Source: a virus. Taken from it: a DNA stretch of 28,925 nucleotides. The position numbers and the translations under genes are program-made. Shown here piece after piece: positions 9,373 through 16,989 of the stretch. Positions within the stretch are counted from its first letter, which is position 1. Each line of letters opens with the position of its first letter. The notes below the pieces were generated by a model. The model did no database searches. It saw only the letters and a program-made list of their open reading frames with translations, and was not told where the DNA came from. The stretch covers positions 1 through 28,925 of IMG/VR virus record IMGVR_UViG_3300030117_002102; one strand, 5' to 3'.

Positions 9373-12300
9373 GCTCGTAAAATTTGTTGTTATAAATCCC
9401 TTCCCATGCCATGGTTTGTAATGTGGCAGGAGTTGGGTGAGTTGATTTAAGGCTTAAATTTACGTATAAATTACGGTCATATATTGGTATTGTTCTTAGC
9501 ACATCATCATCAAATATTCCTGATGAGTTAGCTTGGTAAATATTAGCTGGTTTTACTTCAAATAATTCTGTGTAGTCTGATTTACCTTGTCTAGTTAACG
9601 TAGCTTCGTAAACTCCTACACTTCCAAATCCAAACTTAACTCTATGAATTATGGTGTCACTTCTTGCATCAGATATATACCTTTCTCCTTCTCTGGTTAC
9701 GTAATAAATTTTTGGAAAATCTATTTGCATTGTATATAAATATCCAATAACAAATGATTCATTAGACCAATCTCCCAGTATTTCTAGATTGGATCCATTT
9801 ACAGTAATGGGTGCATATCTACCAGAATTAACACCTTGATCTACATCGTAAGCAACTAATTGATTACTGCTTTCTAATCCAACTGGTTTAGCTTTAGTAG
9901 ATTTATTGGTTGCTGAATTATAAGTAAATCCAGAAACAGTCATCAAATGATCTAAATGAACTCTGTTTTCATCTATTAATTGACTATCAGTATCTACTTT
10001 TATTGAAAATTTAAGTAATTGTTGTTTGGAATTATTCCTGACTACCACAAATAATGAGTCATCTTGCATACAGTGATACTGAATATTTCCAGATACAGTC
10101 CATTTAAACCAAGAAGCAAGTTGTCTATCTGTAATTTGGTTAAAGTATCTATAACCATACAAAACATTTGTATCTTTTTCACTAAAAAATACAACTGAGT
10201 TTTCTCTAGAATTAGATACGAGTTTTAGATCTTTTTCAAATAATTTAGAAACAACTTTACTTTGTTCAATAACCTGTACTTCACCTTCTCTCTGGATGCG
10301 GTTCATTTCAAAAAATCTACTGTATTTACCAGCATTGTCTAAGAACCCAACTGTGGTTCCAAGTGATATTGGATTTGTAGATTTATTAAAATTATATGAA
10401 GCTAAATTATTTATCTTGGCAGTAAGTGGTGTGAATTGATCACTGTCTGTAGTTAACATAAATTGTTGATTTTCAGTAAACAAAACCAAACCTGTATTAA
10501 CCTGAATACCATCAAACAAAATAGCAGGATATTCGGAACTAGCTGAAATATCTACAGGATCTGCTGCTGTTAGTTCAAGTGCAGTCTTACCAAAAAAGTT
10601 AAAAAAGTTACCGGGTCGAGACAAGACAATAAATTCATCAGCTAGCATCGCCAGCCTATTTCTAAAAAACAACATCTTGTTAATTGCCTTACCTATAAAA
10701 GAAGGTTCCGGGTTTGTATCTTCATCTCCTACAATCGCATCGTCCCATTGTGGAGCACTATAAGAATTTCCAGAAATAGTGTAGGAAGAGCCATCTAGTT
10801 CAGTAAGTCTAAAATTACCATCTGCTGTTCTTATTAGAGCGACAGGCATTTTAGAATATTTAAACCTTATTTTTCTTCCGGGTTTAGCACATTCTTCCCA
10901 TATACCTTCACCATCTTTATCATTATTACCAAAAAACTTTACGTAATAATTGTCTTCTTCAGCTGCTGCATTATTAATTACTTCAACAACCATCCCATGC
11001 TTACATTGTGTAGGTAAATCTCCTGCATCATTTACTTTTGAAGTAACTACATTTAATAGCTCGCCTACAGGAGTAGACGCATTAAAGATTGCATCTCTTT
11101 TTATATGTAACCCATTTCCAATCTGTGTAATTGTAAAACCATTTCCAGTAGTAGCTGTTGCACTACCAGTTAACTCTTTTCTTATATCACCAAGAATACT
11201 TTCAGCAGTAATAGTTGTTTCAGTATCAAACGGTGTTGGGTTAGGTCTAACTAAACCTAAGTTAGCTTGTACCGCAGAAGTACTTACACTTTTAATAGTT
11301 ACTTTATAAAACCCATCTTTCATCCATACAAAAAAATAATCACCTTCTTGCCATCCTTGACCACCATGTAGTAAATCGTATGTTGTTGTATATCTAGCTT
11401 TATAATTAGTAGTTTGATTCTCTCCACTACCAGTTGTAAATGGTACTGATTGTCCAGTAGTTCTTATACGAAAATAAAGGTTTTTTGGAGATCTTGCAGA
11501 CGTGCCAGTTAAAGTATCAACTTCAGTATTATCTATACCTCTTCTTACTTTAATTGTGTATTTAAAATTAGTTCCTGAAGTTGTAGCTACGCGGTTGTAG
11601 TAATACTCAGTACCCGCACTATAAGGTTGAGACCCTATTTCTACCGGATTATCATTGTTATAAATTAGTCCACCTACAGCATTTTCATCAGTAAATTCCT
11701 TATTATCTGAAACGTCAAAGATACGAGTACCTACATTAGGTGCATACGCATCGTTACCCTCACCGGCACTATTGTCTGTAGGTGCATAGCTTCCATTATC
11801 GTAGTCATCTATATTATCTCTAGTTGCATGAGTTCTTAAATAACCACCACTTGTACCATAATTATTACTTGAACCAACAAGTTCAACATCTATCCTTGTT
11901 GCTGTAGAAACGTTAGTTGTATTTGTATTGTCAAAAACATTTAAAGCATACTGTTTTGAATAAGAGATACTTTTTAGTTCAACAAAAATTTCTTTCTTAA
12001 AATCTCCAAGAGGTTCTACAGTGGTATCCATTTCAGTAGTAATGGATCTGTTATTTATATAAGTAAAATCGTTGAGAGTTAAGGTTTGTATATCTTGTTC
12101 ATTTGTATGAGTTAAATATGTGTTATTTCCAATAGCATTAACAACTGTTTTTTCTGCTCCAGTCAAACAATCCCACATTTTAACAACACCATTTCGTGCT
12201 ATCTGTCCTATGTATTGTTCGTTTTCATCACGATAGTAATGAAACCATTTACCGTCTGCTGTTGAATTATTTGTTCCATCAGACAAAGATGCCACAAACT

Positions 12301-12445
12301 TACCGGCTGGTCTTTTAACTAATCCAGTGGTTATATCAGGAATTGCATTTACTAAATTTTTAACTTGTCCCGGAATCTTCTGTTCGTCAGGTTGTTGGGA
12401 AATTCCACCTGTAAGACTGTGTATAGTTTGTGTGATATTTGCCAT
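9365..12445 (-). CDS. 12: Tail tubular protein B (T7 gp12-like)
   Basis: A 1026-residue tail nozzle protein. The N-terminus ANITQTIHSLTGGISQQPDE is the hallmark opening of the T7 gp12 family (short lead-in, then GGVSQQP), followed by NLVNAIPDITTGLVKRPAG. Other family-like segments include the central AINKMLFFRNRLAMLADEFI and the region around residue 615 (FNFFGKTALELTAADPVD). It is longer than T7 gp12 (794 residues); the extra length lies mostly in an Asn/Thr/Ser-rich insertion around residues 150-420. gp12 forms the hexameric nozzle at the tail tip and carries the fibre attachment with gp11. ATG overlaps the gp11 stop by one base (TAATG). Confidence 0.95.
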   Translation of the reverse strand: MANITQTIHSLTGGISQQPDEQKIPGQVKNLVNAIPDITTGLVKRPAGKFVASLSDGTNNSTADGKWFHYYRDENEQYIGQIARNGVVKMWDCLTGAEKTVVNAIGNNTYLTHTNEQDIQTLTLNDFTYINNRSITTEMDTTVEPLGDFKKEIFVELKSISYSKQYALNVFDNTNTTNVSTATRIDVELVGSSNNYGTSGGYLRTHATRDNIDDYDNGSYAPTDNSAGEGNDAYAPNVGTRIFDVSDNKEFTDENAVGGLIYNNDNPVEIGSQPYSAGTEYYYNRVATTSGTNFKYTIKVRRGIDNTEVDTLTGTSARSPKNLYFRIRTTGQSVPFTTGSGENQTTNYKARYTTTYDLLHGGQGWQEGDYFFVWMKDGFYKVTIKSVSTSAVQANLGLVRPNPTPFDTETTITAESILGDIRKELTGSATATTGNGFTITQIGNGLHIKRDAIFNASTPVGELLNVVTSKVNDAGDLPTQCKHGMVVEVINNAAAEEDNYYVKFFGNNDKDGEGIWEECAKPGRKIRFKYSKMPVALIRTADGNFRLTELDGSSYTISGNSYSAPQWDDAIVGDEDTNPEPSFIGKAINKMLFFRNRLAMLADEFIVLSRPGNFFNFFGKTALELTAADPVDISASSEYPAILFDGIQVNTGLVLFTENQQFMLTTDSDQFTPLTAKINNLASYNFNKSTNPISLGTTVGFLDNAGKYSRFFEMNRIQREGEVQVIEQSKVVSKLFEKDLKLVSNSRENSVVFFSEKDTNVLYGYRYFNQITDRQLASWFKWTVSGNIQYHCMQDDSLFVVVRNNSKQQLLKFSIKVDTDSQLIDENRVHLDHLMTVSGFTYNSATNKSTKAKPVGLESSNQLVAYDVDQGVNSGRYAPITVNGSNLEILGDWSNESFVIGYLYTMQIDFPKIYYVTREGERYISDARSDTIIHRVKFGFGSVGVYEATLTRQGKSDYTELFEVKPANIYQANSSGIFDDDVLRTIPIYDRNLYVNLSLKSTHPTPATLQTMAWEGIYNNKFYERV

Positions 12446-13056
12446 TATCTTATAAGTGCATTGTATGGTTGGTATGGTCTATAGGAATTGTTATGGCTAA
12501 ATCCCATATAAGAATGATCACCTTGATTACATTCGTATTCAATAACTGAAGCTCTTGTAAATGCTTCTTTATCATTCAAAAGTGATACTAATTCTTTATT
12601 AGAAACTAATTGAGCTGCTGCAATAGTTGAAGCTTTGCAGATTATATATCTTTGAAAAACTGGTGGTACATCTTCAAAACTGTAAAGAGTAACAATATCT
12701 AAATTAATTTTTTCTTCAAATTTATCTGTGTGATCAACAAGATCATATAATCTTCCATTTCTTCTAACTAGATCAACATTTCTATTTACGCTGTCTCCAT
12801 GTACGTCATATCTAAGAATGTTTGCTGGAAATGATATGTATTTTGTTATTGAATCAGGAGAAAACTCTACATTATATTCAGTATTAAAATGCCATCCTTC
12901 ATTCTGTATATCTTTATTAGCTTCGATTAATAAGTTATGTACAAATGTTGTTTCAGGATTATTAAAATCTAATGTTGTTATTGGTGATTGACCAATGCTA
13001 CCCAAGATAGAATTAACTGCGGATAGTTCGGTATCGGTTGCTATTTGAGTAGTCAT
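12445..13056 (-). CDS. 11: Tail tubular protein A (T7 gp11-like)
   Basis: A 203-residue protein (T7 gp11 is 196) starting MTTQIATDTELSAVNSILGS, with ANKDIQNEGWHFNTEY near residue 48. The AVN..L...G..P opening and the EGWHFN motif are characteristic of the gp11 tail-tube/adaptor family. It forms the dodecameric adaptor between portal and nozzle. It is the first gene after the gene 10 terminator, and its last codon is coupled to gene 12. The start ATG lies a few bases beyond the terminator T-run with no strong ribosome binding site. Confidence 0.95.
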   Translation of the reverse strand: MTTQIATDTELSAVNSILGSIGQSPITTLDFNNPETTFVHNLLIEANKDIQNEGWHFNTEYNVEFSPDSITKYISFPANILRYDVHGDSVNRNVDLVRRNGRLYDLVDHTDKFEEKINLDIVTLYSFEDVPPVFQRYIICKASTIAAAQLVSNKELVSLLNDKEAFTRASVIEYECNQGDHSYMGFSHNNSYRPYQPYNALIR

Positions 13057-13060
13057 AAAT

Positions 13061-13084
13061 AAAAAAAAGGGACCCGAAGGTCCC
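13061..13084 (-). terminator. Factor-independent terminator between capsid and gene 11 (T-phi equivalent)
   Basis: Read on the minus strand: stem GGGACC, loop TTCG, stem GGTCCC, then a run of eight T (13068-13061). The UUCG tetraloop makes the hairpin very stable. T7 has its main late terminator, T-phi, at the same place, just after gene 10. Partial termination here would give much more capsid mRNA than tail mRNA. Confidence 0.92.
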
Positions 13085-13100
13085 GTATAAAATGTATAAA

Positions 13101-14225
13101 TTAGAACGCAGAAGGAGCAGAAGCACCAACATATAGTTCTACAGCAGCAGCTGGGTTTAGATAGTCTGCACCCATTGCCATTCTTCCAAGTATTACATCA
13201 CCTTGGTAAACAACTGAAACGTCGCCTGAAGTTACTTGAACCTGTGGTCCAATAGCTTCTACAACGCCAGCAGCTTCTTTCTGGAAAATCAAACCACATG
13301 ACTTAGCTGCTACTTCTGCTGAAGTACCGTAGTCATTGTTAATTCCAGATGTTGCTCCTGAAGCATTTTCAAGAGATGGTCCAATATGAGAACCTAAGTT
13401 ACCGGGAGCTGTCTTACCTGTAGTACCACCGAAAGCTGTACCATACTTGCCAAGGAATGGAATATTCATTGACTTGAAGATCTTGATTCCAGCGATTTCT
13501 ACTACACCCTTACCACCTTGTAAAGCTGCACCTTGTACATCTCTGTTTACAAGTCCGTTGTTTCCAACATCTGTGATAAGTGAATAGTACTGACGTGGGT
13601 TTAGAACCGCACATCTACCTTGTGAACTTACACCTTTTTCGTCTAAAGCAGCAGCAGCATCATAGAATGCTGTTACTAGGTTACTAGCACTGAAAGCGTC
13701 AGAATCATTAGTTGTTGAACCAACTCTGATCTGTGTTCCACCGGGTTCTACGAAGTTTGCCTTCGTGATTGGAGAAGCAGCTCTAGCTCCTCTAGTGATA
13801 GCTCTGAAGATGAGTCTGTCATACTTCTCAGCTAATGCGTATCCAATCTTCTTGGATATTTCTCCACGTAATTCAAAATGAGCAAGTGTTTCATCTAGTT
13901 CATAGACGAATGCACTTGAAATTAATAGGTCGTCGCATGTAATTGTTTTTTCTGCGACTGGAGGTGCGCCATCACTGTTACCTAAGATACTGTTTCCGGG
14001 AGTATGGAACTCAGCAGTTGTGCGTCCAGTATAAATGAACTGCAAACTCTTTCCGTTCTTCAATGTTCTCTTCATCACCATGTCACGAGCGATTGTCTCG
14101 TGCTGGAAGCCTTTGAACATTTCTCCACTAAACAATTTAAGGTAGAGTGCTCTAGCGTCACCTGTAGCGTTTGACTGACCTTGGCGTGTTAGCGAGGTAG
14201 TCAAATCGGACTTCTGATGAGCCAT
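13101..14225 (-). CDS. 10: Major capsid protein (T7 gp10-like)
   Basis: A 374-residue protein (T7 gp10A is 345) located between scaffold/psbA and tail tube A. Residues 20-60 (GDARALYLKLFSGEMFKGFQ, then ETIARDMVMKRTLKNGKS) match the N-arm region of T7-type HK97-fold capsids. LLISSAFVYELDETLAHFEL near residue 100 and KYDRLIFRAITRGARAASP near residue 133 are also family-like. The C-terminus ends VELYVGASAPSAF. I see no slippery sequence near the 3' end that would make a T7-like gp10B extension. Codon use is more GC-rich than in the neighbouring tail genes, consistent with high expression. The upstream leader is long and structured. Confidence 0.95.
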   Translation of the reverse strand: MAHQKSDLTTSLTRQGQSNATGDARALYLKLFSGEMFKGFQHETIARDMVMKRTLKNGKSLQFIYTGRTTAEFHTPGNSILGNSDGAPPVAEKTITCDDLLISSAFVYELDETLAHFELRGEISKKIGYALAEKYDRLIFRAITRGARAASPITKANFVEPGGTQIRVGSTTNDSDAFSASNLVTAFYDAAAALDEKGVSSQGRCAVLNPRQYYSLITDVGNNGLVNRDVQGAALQGGKGVVEIAGIKIFKSMNIPFLGKYGTAFGGTTGKTAPGNLGSHIGPSLENASGATSGINNDYGTSAEVAAKSCGLIFQKEAAGVVEAIGPQVQVTSGDVSVVYQGDVILGRMAMGADYLNPAAAVELYVGASAPSAF

Positions 14226-14414
14226 TATTTTCTACTTAAATGTAAGGGTATATATTGTCGTTCCTAACGTTAGAATGTTGTCAGTCTTAATTGGTCTAAC
14301 GTGAGACTGTCACGTTTTGTGGTCTTTTCCCACCGTCGACGGGTAAAAGGTATCCTCCTCAGAGGGCTTTTCCCAAATTGAGTAAGGAGGAATCGCACCT
14401 CCTCTATGGTCAAA

Positions 14415-14468
14415 CTACTTGACTACTCTTGTGTAAGCAACGCCACGATATACGAATGTAACTTTCAT
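14415..14468 (-). CDS. Tiny 17-residue ORF, YRGVxY motif (DUF4278-like)
   Basis: ATG at 14468 is preceded by GGAGA at a good distance (TGGAGATAACC before ATG), one of the few convincing ribosome binding sites nearby. The peptide is MKVTFVYRGVAYTRVVK. The YRGVxY core is like the short DUF4278 family found in cyanobacteria and their phages, which also opens MKLTYRGVxY. It could be a real micropeptide, a decayed remnant, or a leader peptide for the structured region downstream. Function unknown. Confidence 0.35.
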   Translation of the reverse strand: MKVTFVYRGVAYTRVVK

Positions 14469-14470
14469 GG

Positions 14471-14683
14471 TTATCTCCATATACCAAGACCCCGTTCCAT
14501 GCCTTGGTGCTCATGCGTCTCCGGAGAGATGAACGGACGTAATATCATGTGTTTTTGTTTAGGTTGCATCCAGTGTCTTGTAACACCGGCGATGATAAAG
14601 AGATTAGTTATCAGAGTTATCGTCGTCAGTAAGTTCTTTATCAGTTTCTTTTTTTGTTTCTTCTTCACTATTGCAAAATTCAA
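14471..14683 (-). CDS. Possible small membrane protein, unknown
   Basis: An ORF of up to 70 residues in the psbA-capsid gap. The start would be TTG (14683) or GTG (14668); there is no ATG near the N-terminus and no clear ribosome binding site, which argues against it. In its favour: a lysine-rich N-terminus (VKKKQKKKLIKNL) followed by one hydrophobic segment of about 20 residues (LLTTITLITNLFIIAGV), then a polar tail with several His and Met. That layout suits a small inner-membrane protein, and T7's holin is of similar size, but there is no sequence match that I recognise. It overlaps the acidic 33-residue ORF in another frame; probably only one of the two is real. Confidence 0.25.
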   Translation of the reverse strand: MNFAIVKKKQKKKLIKNLLTTITLITNLFIIAGVTRHWMQPKQKHMILRPFISPETHEHQGMERGLGIWR

Positions 14684-14705
14684 AGCTGGTTACGCTTGCT
14701 CGCAT
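14604..14705 (-). CDS. Possible 33-residue acidic peptide, unknown
   Basis: ATG at 14705 lies 17 bases after the psbA stop. The product starts MRASVTSFEFCNSEEETKK and ends in a strongly acidic DDDNSDN tail. It has a proper ATG, with a weak GATAAG upstream, and directly follows psbA. It overlaps the hydrophobic ORF in another frame. I do not recognise it. Confidence 0.35.
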   Translation of the reverse strand: MRASVTSFEFCNSEEETKKETDKELTDDDNSDN

Positions 14706-14722
14706 CTTATCTGATTGATGTC

Positions 14723-15805
14723 TCATCCTATTTGTGGAGCTGAAAGTGCAACTTGTGTTGACTCAGTTGAAGCTAAGTCAAGTGGGAAGTTGTGAGCATT
14801 TCTTTCGTGCATAACTTCAAATCCGAGGTTAGCTCTATTCAATACATCTGCCCAAGTAGGAATTATTTTTCCATTTACATCAACTACTGATTGGTTAAAG
14901 TTGAAACCATTAAGGTTGAAAGCCATAGTGCAGATTCCCATGGAGGTAAGCCATATGCCAACCACTGGGAAAGTACCAAGAAAAAAATGTAGAGCACGAG
15001 AATTATTGAAAGAAGCATATTGAAAAATTAATCTCCCAAAGTATCCGTGTGCAGCAACTATGTTATACGTCTCGCCTTCTTGACCAAACTTATATCCATA
15101 ATTCTGTGATTCAGTTTCCGTGGTCTCCCGAATGATTGAGGAAGTAACAAGGCTTCCGTGCATAGCAGCAAACAAAGCACCGCCAAACACACCCGCAACT
15201 CCGAGCATATGAAAGGGGTGCATAAGGATGTTGTGTTCCGCTTGGAAGACAAACATAAAGTTGAATGTTCCACTTATTCCTAAAGGCATACCATCAGAGA
15301 AAGATCCCTGACCAAATGGATAAACTAAGAAGACAGCTAACGCTGCTGATACTGGTGCCGAGTAAGCAACAAATATCCAAGGTCTCATGCCGAGTCTGTA
15401 TGATAGTTCCCATTGTCTTCCTGCATATGCAAGTACTCCTATTAAGAAGTGAAAGACTATGAGCTGATATGGTCCGCCGTTATATAACCACTCGTCCAAA
15501 GTGCCGGCTTCCCAGATCGGGTAAAAGTGCAATCCAATTGCGTTGGAGCTAGGGACGACTGCTCCTGAAATAATATTGTTTCCGTACATTAACGAGCCGG
15601 AAACTGGCTCACGTATGCCATCTATATCTACTGGCGGTGCAGCGATAAAGGCGAGTATAAAACATGTGGTAGCAGCTAGTAAACATGGAATCATTAGCAC
15701 ACCAAACCAGCCTACGTATAGACGGTTTTCTGTGCTAGTGACCCAGTTACAAAACTTCTCCCAATTGGTTGTAGTGTCTCTTTGTGTTACTGAGATTGCA
15801 GCCAT
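14723..15805 (-). CDS. psbA: Photosystem II D1 protein
   Basis: A full-length, apparently functional D1 of 360 residues. D1 binds the P680 chlorophylls, QB and the Mn-Ca cluster, and turns over fastest under light damage. Visible key residues (canonical number plus one, because of one extra N-terminal residue): Tyr162 (TyrZ), Asp171, Glu190, His191, His199 (P680 ligand), the [11 protein letters not shown] loop and the QB-side [10 protein letters not shown]. The C-terminus has [12 protein letters not shown] followed by the CtpA cleavage point after Ala345. Residue 131 (canonical 130) is Gln, the low-light type. Phage psbA keeps D1 supply going while host expression shuts down. The gene sits between scaffold and capsid, so it is likely expressed with the late virion genes. 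Cyanophage psbA is known to be acquired from and exchanged with hosts. Confidence 0.98.
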   Translation of the reverse strand: MAAISVTQRDTTTNWEKFCNWVTSTENRLYVGWFGVLMIPCLLAATTCFILAFIAAPPVDIDGIREPVSGSLMYGNNIISGAVVPSSNAIGLHFYPIWEAGTLDEWLYNGGPYQLIVFHFLIGVLAYAGRQWELSYRLGMRPWIFVAYSAPVSAALAVFLVYPFGQGSFSDGMPLGISGTFNFMFVFQAEHNILMHPFHMLGVAGVFGGALFAAMHGSLVTSSIIRETTETESQNYGYKFGQEGETYNIVAAHGYFGRLIFQYASFNNSRALHFFLGTFPVVGIWLTSMGICTMAFNLNGFNFNQSVVDVNGKIIPTWADVLNRANLGFEVMHERNAHNFPLDLASTESTQVALSAPQIG

Positions 15806-15813
15806 TTGATTAA

Positions 15814-16020
15814 TTAGTTTAAATGTATGTTGTCACATTCCTCTTCTACTTTTGAGAGGAAAAAATTGATGAGGTCCATCTTAGCTTGGTAAGGTAGTTC
15901 CTCATCTAGTATCACTTTGTATCTTGCTTCAACAAAATCGAAGCAACTCATCTTCCATTTGTAAGGTTCAATAACCCTTGGTTTAGAAAATGCCGGGTAT
16001 GATCTGACCTGTGGTGACAT
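15814..16020 (-). CDS. Small unknown protein between hli and psbA
   Basis: An ORF that extends past the hli stop to eight bases before psbA. I take the ATG at 16020 (68 residues, [13 protein letters not shown]...), overlapping the hli 3' end by 38 bases. A longer form from 16083 lies fully over hli and is less likely, and a shorter 45-residue form could start at [13 protein letters not shown]. The unique part ([20 protein letters not shown], then [19 protein letters not shown]) is well composed, acidic and probably helical, with clear codon character. It fills the whole gap between the two photosynthesis genes. No family recognised. Confidence 0.6.
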   Translation of the reverse strand: MSPQVRSYPAFSKPRVIEPYKWKMSCFDFVEARYKVILDEELPYQAKMDLINFFLSKVEEECDNIHLN

Positions 16021-16189
16021 AAGCACCAATAGCAGCAACGAAACCAAGCATCGCTGCCCAGCCGTTAAAGCGTTCTGCTTCATTTGTCATAATTGGGTGT
16101 GTGTTGTGGTGTGTCATTGGAATAATTCGTACTGGTGGTTCGTAAGGATATTCGTTTTCGAGTAATGTATCTAGATCTTTTGTTTTCAT
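15983..16189 (-). CDS. hli: High-light-inducible protein with N-terminal extension
   Basis: A 68-residue protein. The C-terminal half has the one-helix HLIP/CAB motif: EAERFNGWAAMLGFVAAIGA followed by [12 protein letters not shown]. The E-x-x-N-G-x-x-A-M-x-G-F core supplies chlorophyll ligands (Glu, Asn) and helix packing. HLIPs bind chlorophyll and carotenoid in the thylakoid and protect photosystem II during stress. Residues 1-33 are a polar, His/Pro-containing extension (EPPVRIIPMTHHNTHP). The start ATG at 16189 shares TAATG with the scaffold stop, which favours the long form. An internal ATG at 16090 would give a 35-residue core protein but has no ribosome binding site. It lies next to psbA, as in P-SSP7-type phages. 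Confidence 0.93.
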   Translation of the reverse strand: MKTKDLDTLLENEYPYEPPVRIIPMTHHNTHPIMTNEAERFNGWAAMLGFVAAIGAYVTTGQIIPGIF

Positions 16190-16989
16190 TAGAATTGCAG
16201 ATCTGATTGTTCAAGTTTTGCTACGACGTCAGCTCTATATGCTGGGTCATTATCGTAACGAGGATCTCCCATCGCTGCTACGAGTTCAGCTTGTGATCTG
16301 AAAATATCACCACTGGATGATGCTGGTTTGCCTTGTAGCATTCTTCCTTCATATCCATTGGATTCGTCATATTGTCTTTGTAAGCCTTGAAAAGCTATAC
16401 CGATTGCGGCTGGGTTGCCAGTATCAACAACAGAATCGAAAGCATCTATCTGTGCATCTGGGAGATTACTAGCAGCCCACTCAATAACTCTGTTGTAGTT
16501 GGATTCTCCTCCTGCTGCGTTCTGAACACTATTAACTTGTGCGTCAGACATTTGTACAGCTTGTTGTGGAGCTTGAGGATTGCTGGCTTGAATTTCTAAG
16601 TAAGCATTAACTAAATCTTGACTACTCATTTCAGAAAATTTTTCAATAGTTTCCTCACTAAGAGTTCCATCATTAGCGTAATACTCTTCAGAGGCTTCGT
16701 TAATTAAACTGACCGCAGGAGAAGCATCAGATACTTCTTCATAGCCTTCTTCCTCTTCTTCATATCCTTCGTCTGTTGATTCGTAGTCGTAGTCTTCTTC
16801 TTCGGTTTGTCCAAGTTTTTTCTGTAATGATAAGTATGCGTTTTCTAATTCTTCTGCGTTTTTATATTTACCAGCTAATAGTCCTTCTTGTTCTGCTACT
16901 AGCTGCTCTCCAACTTCTAAAGAATCTTGTTCTTCAGCTGTTAAAACTTCTGTATCAGGAGAGTTATCACTTGTAAATGTTTCTGCCAT
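16189..16989 (-). CDS. 9: Scaffolding protein (T7 gp9-like)
   Basis: A 266-residue, very acidic protein located directly after the portal, as T7 gene 9 (307 residues). It has many Glu/Tyr clusters (DYDYESTDEGYEEEEEGYEE around residues 62-83) and a helical C-terminal part that would bind capsid protein. It guides procapsid assembly around the portal and leaves on DNA packaging. The ATG overlaps the portal stop by one base, and the stop overlaps hli by one base (TAATG). Assignment is from order, charge and length; scaffolds have little sequence conservation. Confidence 0.9.
   Translation of the reverse strand: MAETFTSDNSPDTEVLTAEEQDSLEVGEQLVAEQEGLLAGKYKNAEELENAYLSLQKKLGQTEEEDYDYESTDEGYEEEEEGYEEVSDASPAVSLINEASEEYYANDGTLSEETIEKFSEMSSQDLVNAYLEIQASNPQAPQQAVQMSDAQVNSVQNAAGGESNYNRVIEWAASNLPDAQIDAFDSVVDTGNPAAIGIAFQGLQRQYDESNGYEGRMLQGKPASSSGDIFRSQAELVAAMGDPRYDNDPAYRADVVAKLEQSDLQF

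Larger units (their letters stand above)
14226..14722 (-). promoter_or_regulatory. psbA-capsid intergenic region with multiple hairpins
   Basis: A ~500-base stretch without a large gene. The capsid-proximal half holds several inverted repeats: CTAACGTTAG (14264-14273), AACGTGA/TCACGTT with a 5-base loop (14298-14316), CCGTCGACGG (14333-14342) and AGGAGG/CCTCCT with a 7-base loop (14385-14403). The 9-mer TGGGAAAAG on the minus strand occurs twice, 43 bases apart (14324-14332 and 14367-14375). An AT-rich TATATA lies near 14250-14255. The psbA-proximal half holds TCTCCGGAGA (palindrome near 14519-14528) within a larger CCGTTC/GAACGG pairing, plus small ORFs listed separately. This is the natural place for a phage RNA polymerase promoter and RNA-processing sites driving gene 10, as in T7. 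No specific promoter is proven. Confidence 0.55.

Noticed and set aside
13085-13130. T7-like gp10B frameshift extension at the capsid 3' end
   Set aside because: No slippery run before the stop, and the strong terminator follows within a few bases.
14250-14290. A host sigma-70 promoter before the capsid gene
   Set aside because: A TATATA is present, but no -35 element at proper spacing could be found; only CTGACA some 24 bases away.
14298-14316. Terminator on the + strand (7-base stem followed by TTTT)
   Set aside because: No gene on the + strand would need it, and the T-run is short. It is kept only as an inverted repeat of the capsid leader.
15983-16083. Hydrophobic N-terminal extension (MKQNALTAGQRCLVSLLLLV) of the gene between hli and psbA as a signal peptide
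   Set aside because: It lies entirely over the conserved HLIP helix in another frame, so the hydrophobicity is a by-product. A later start is preferred.
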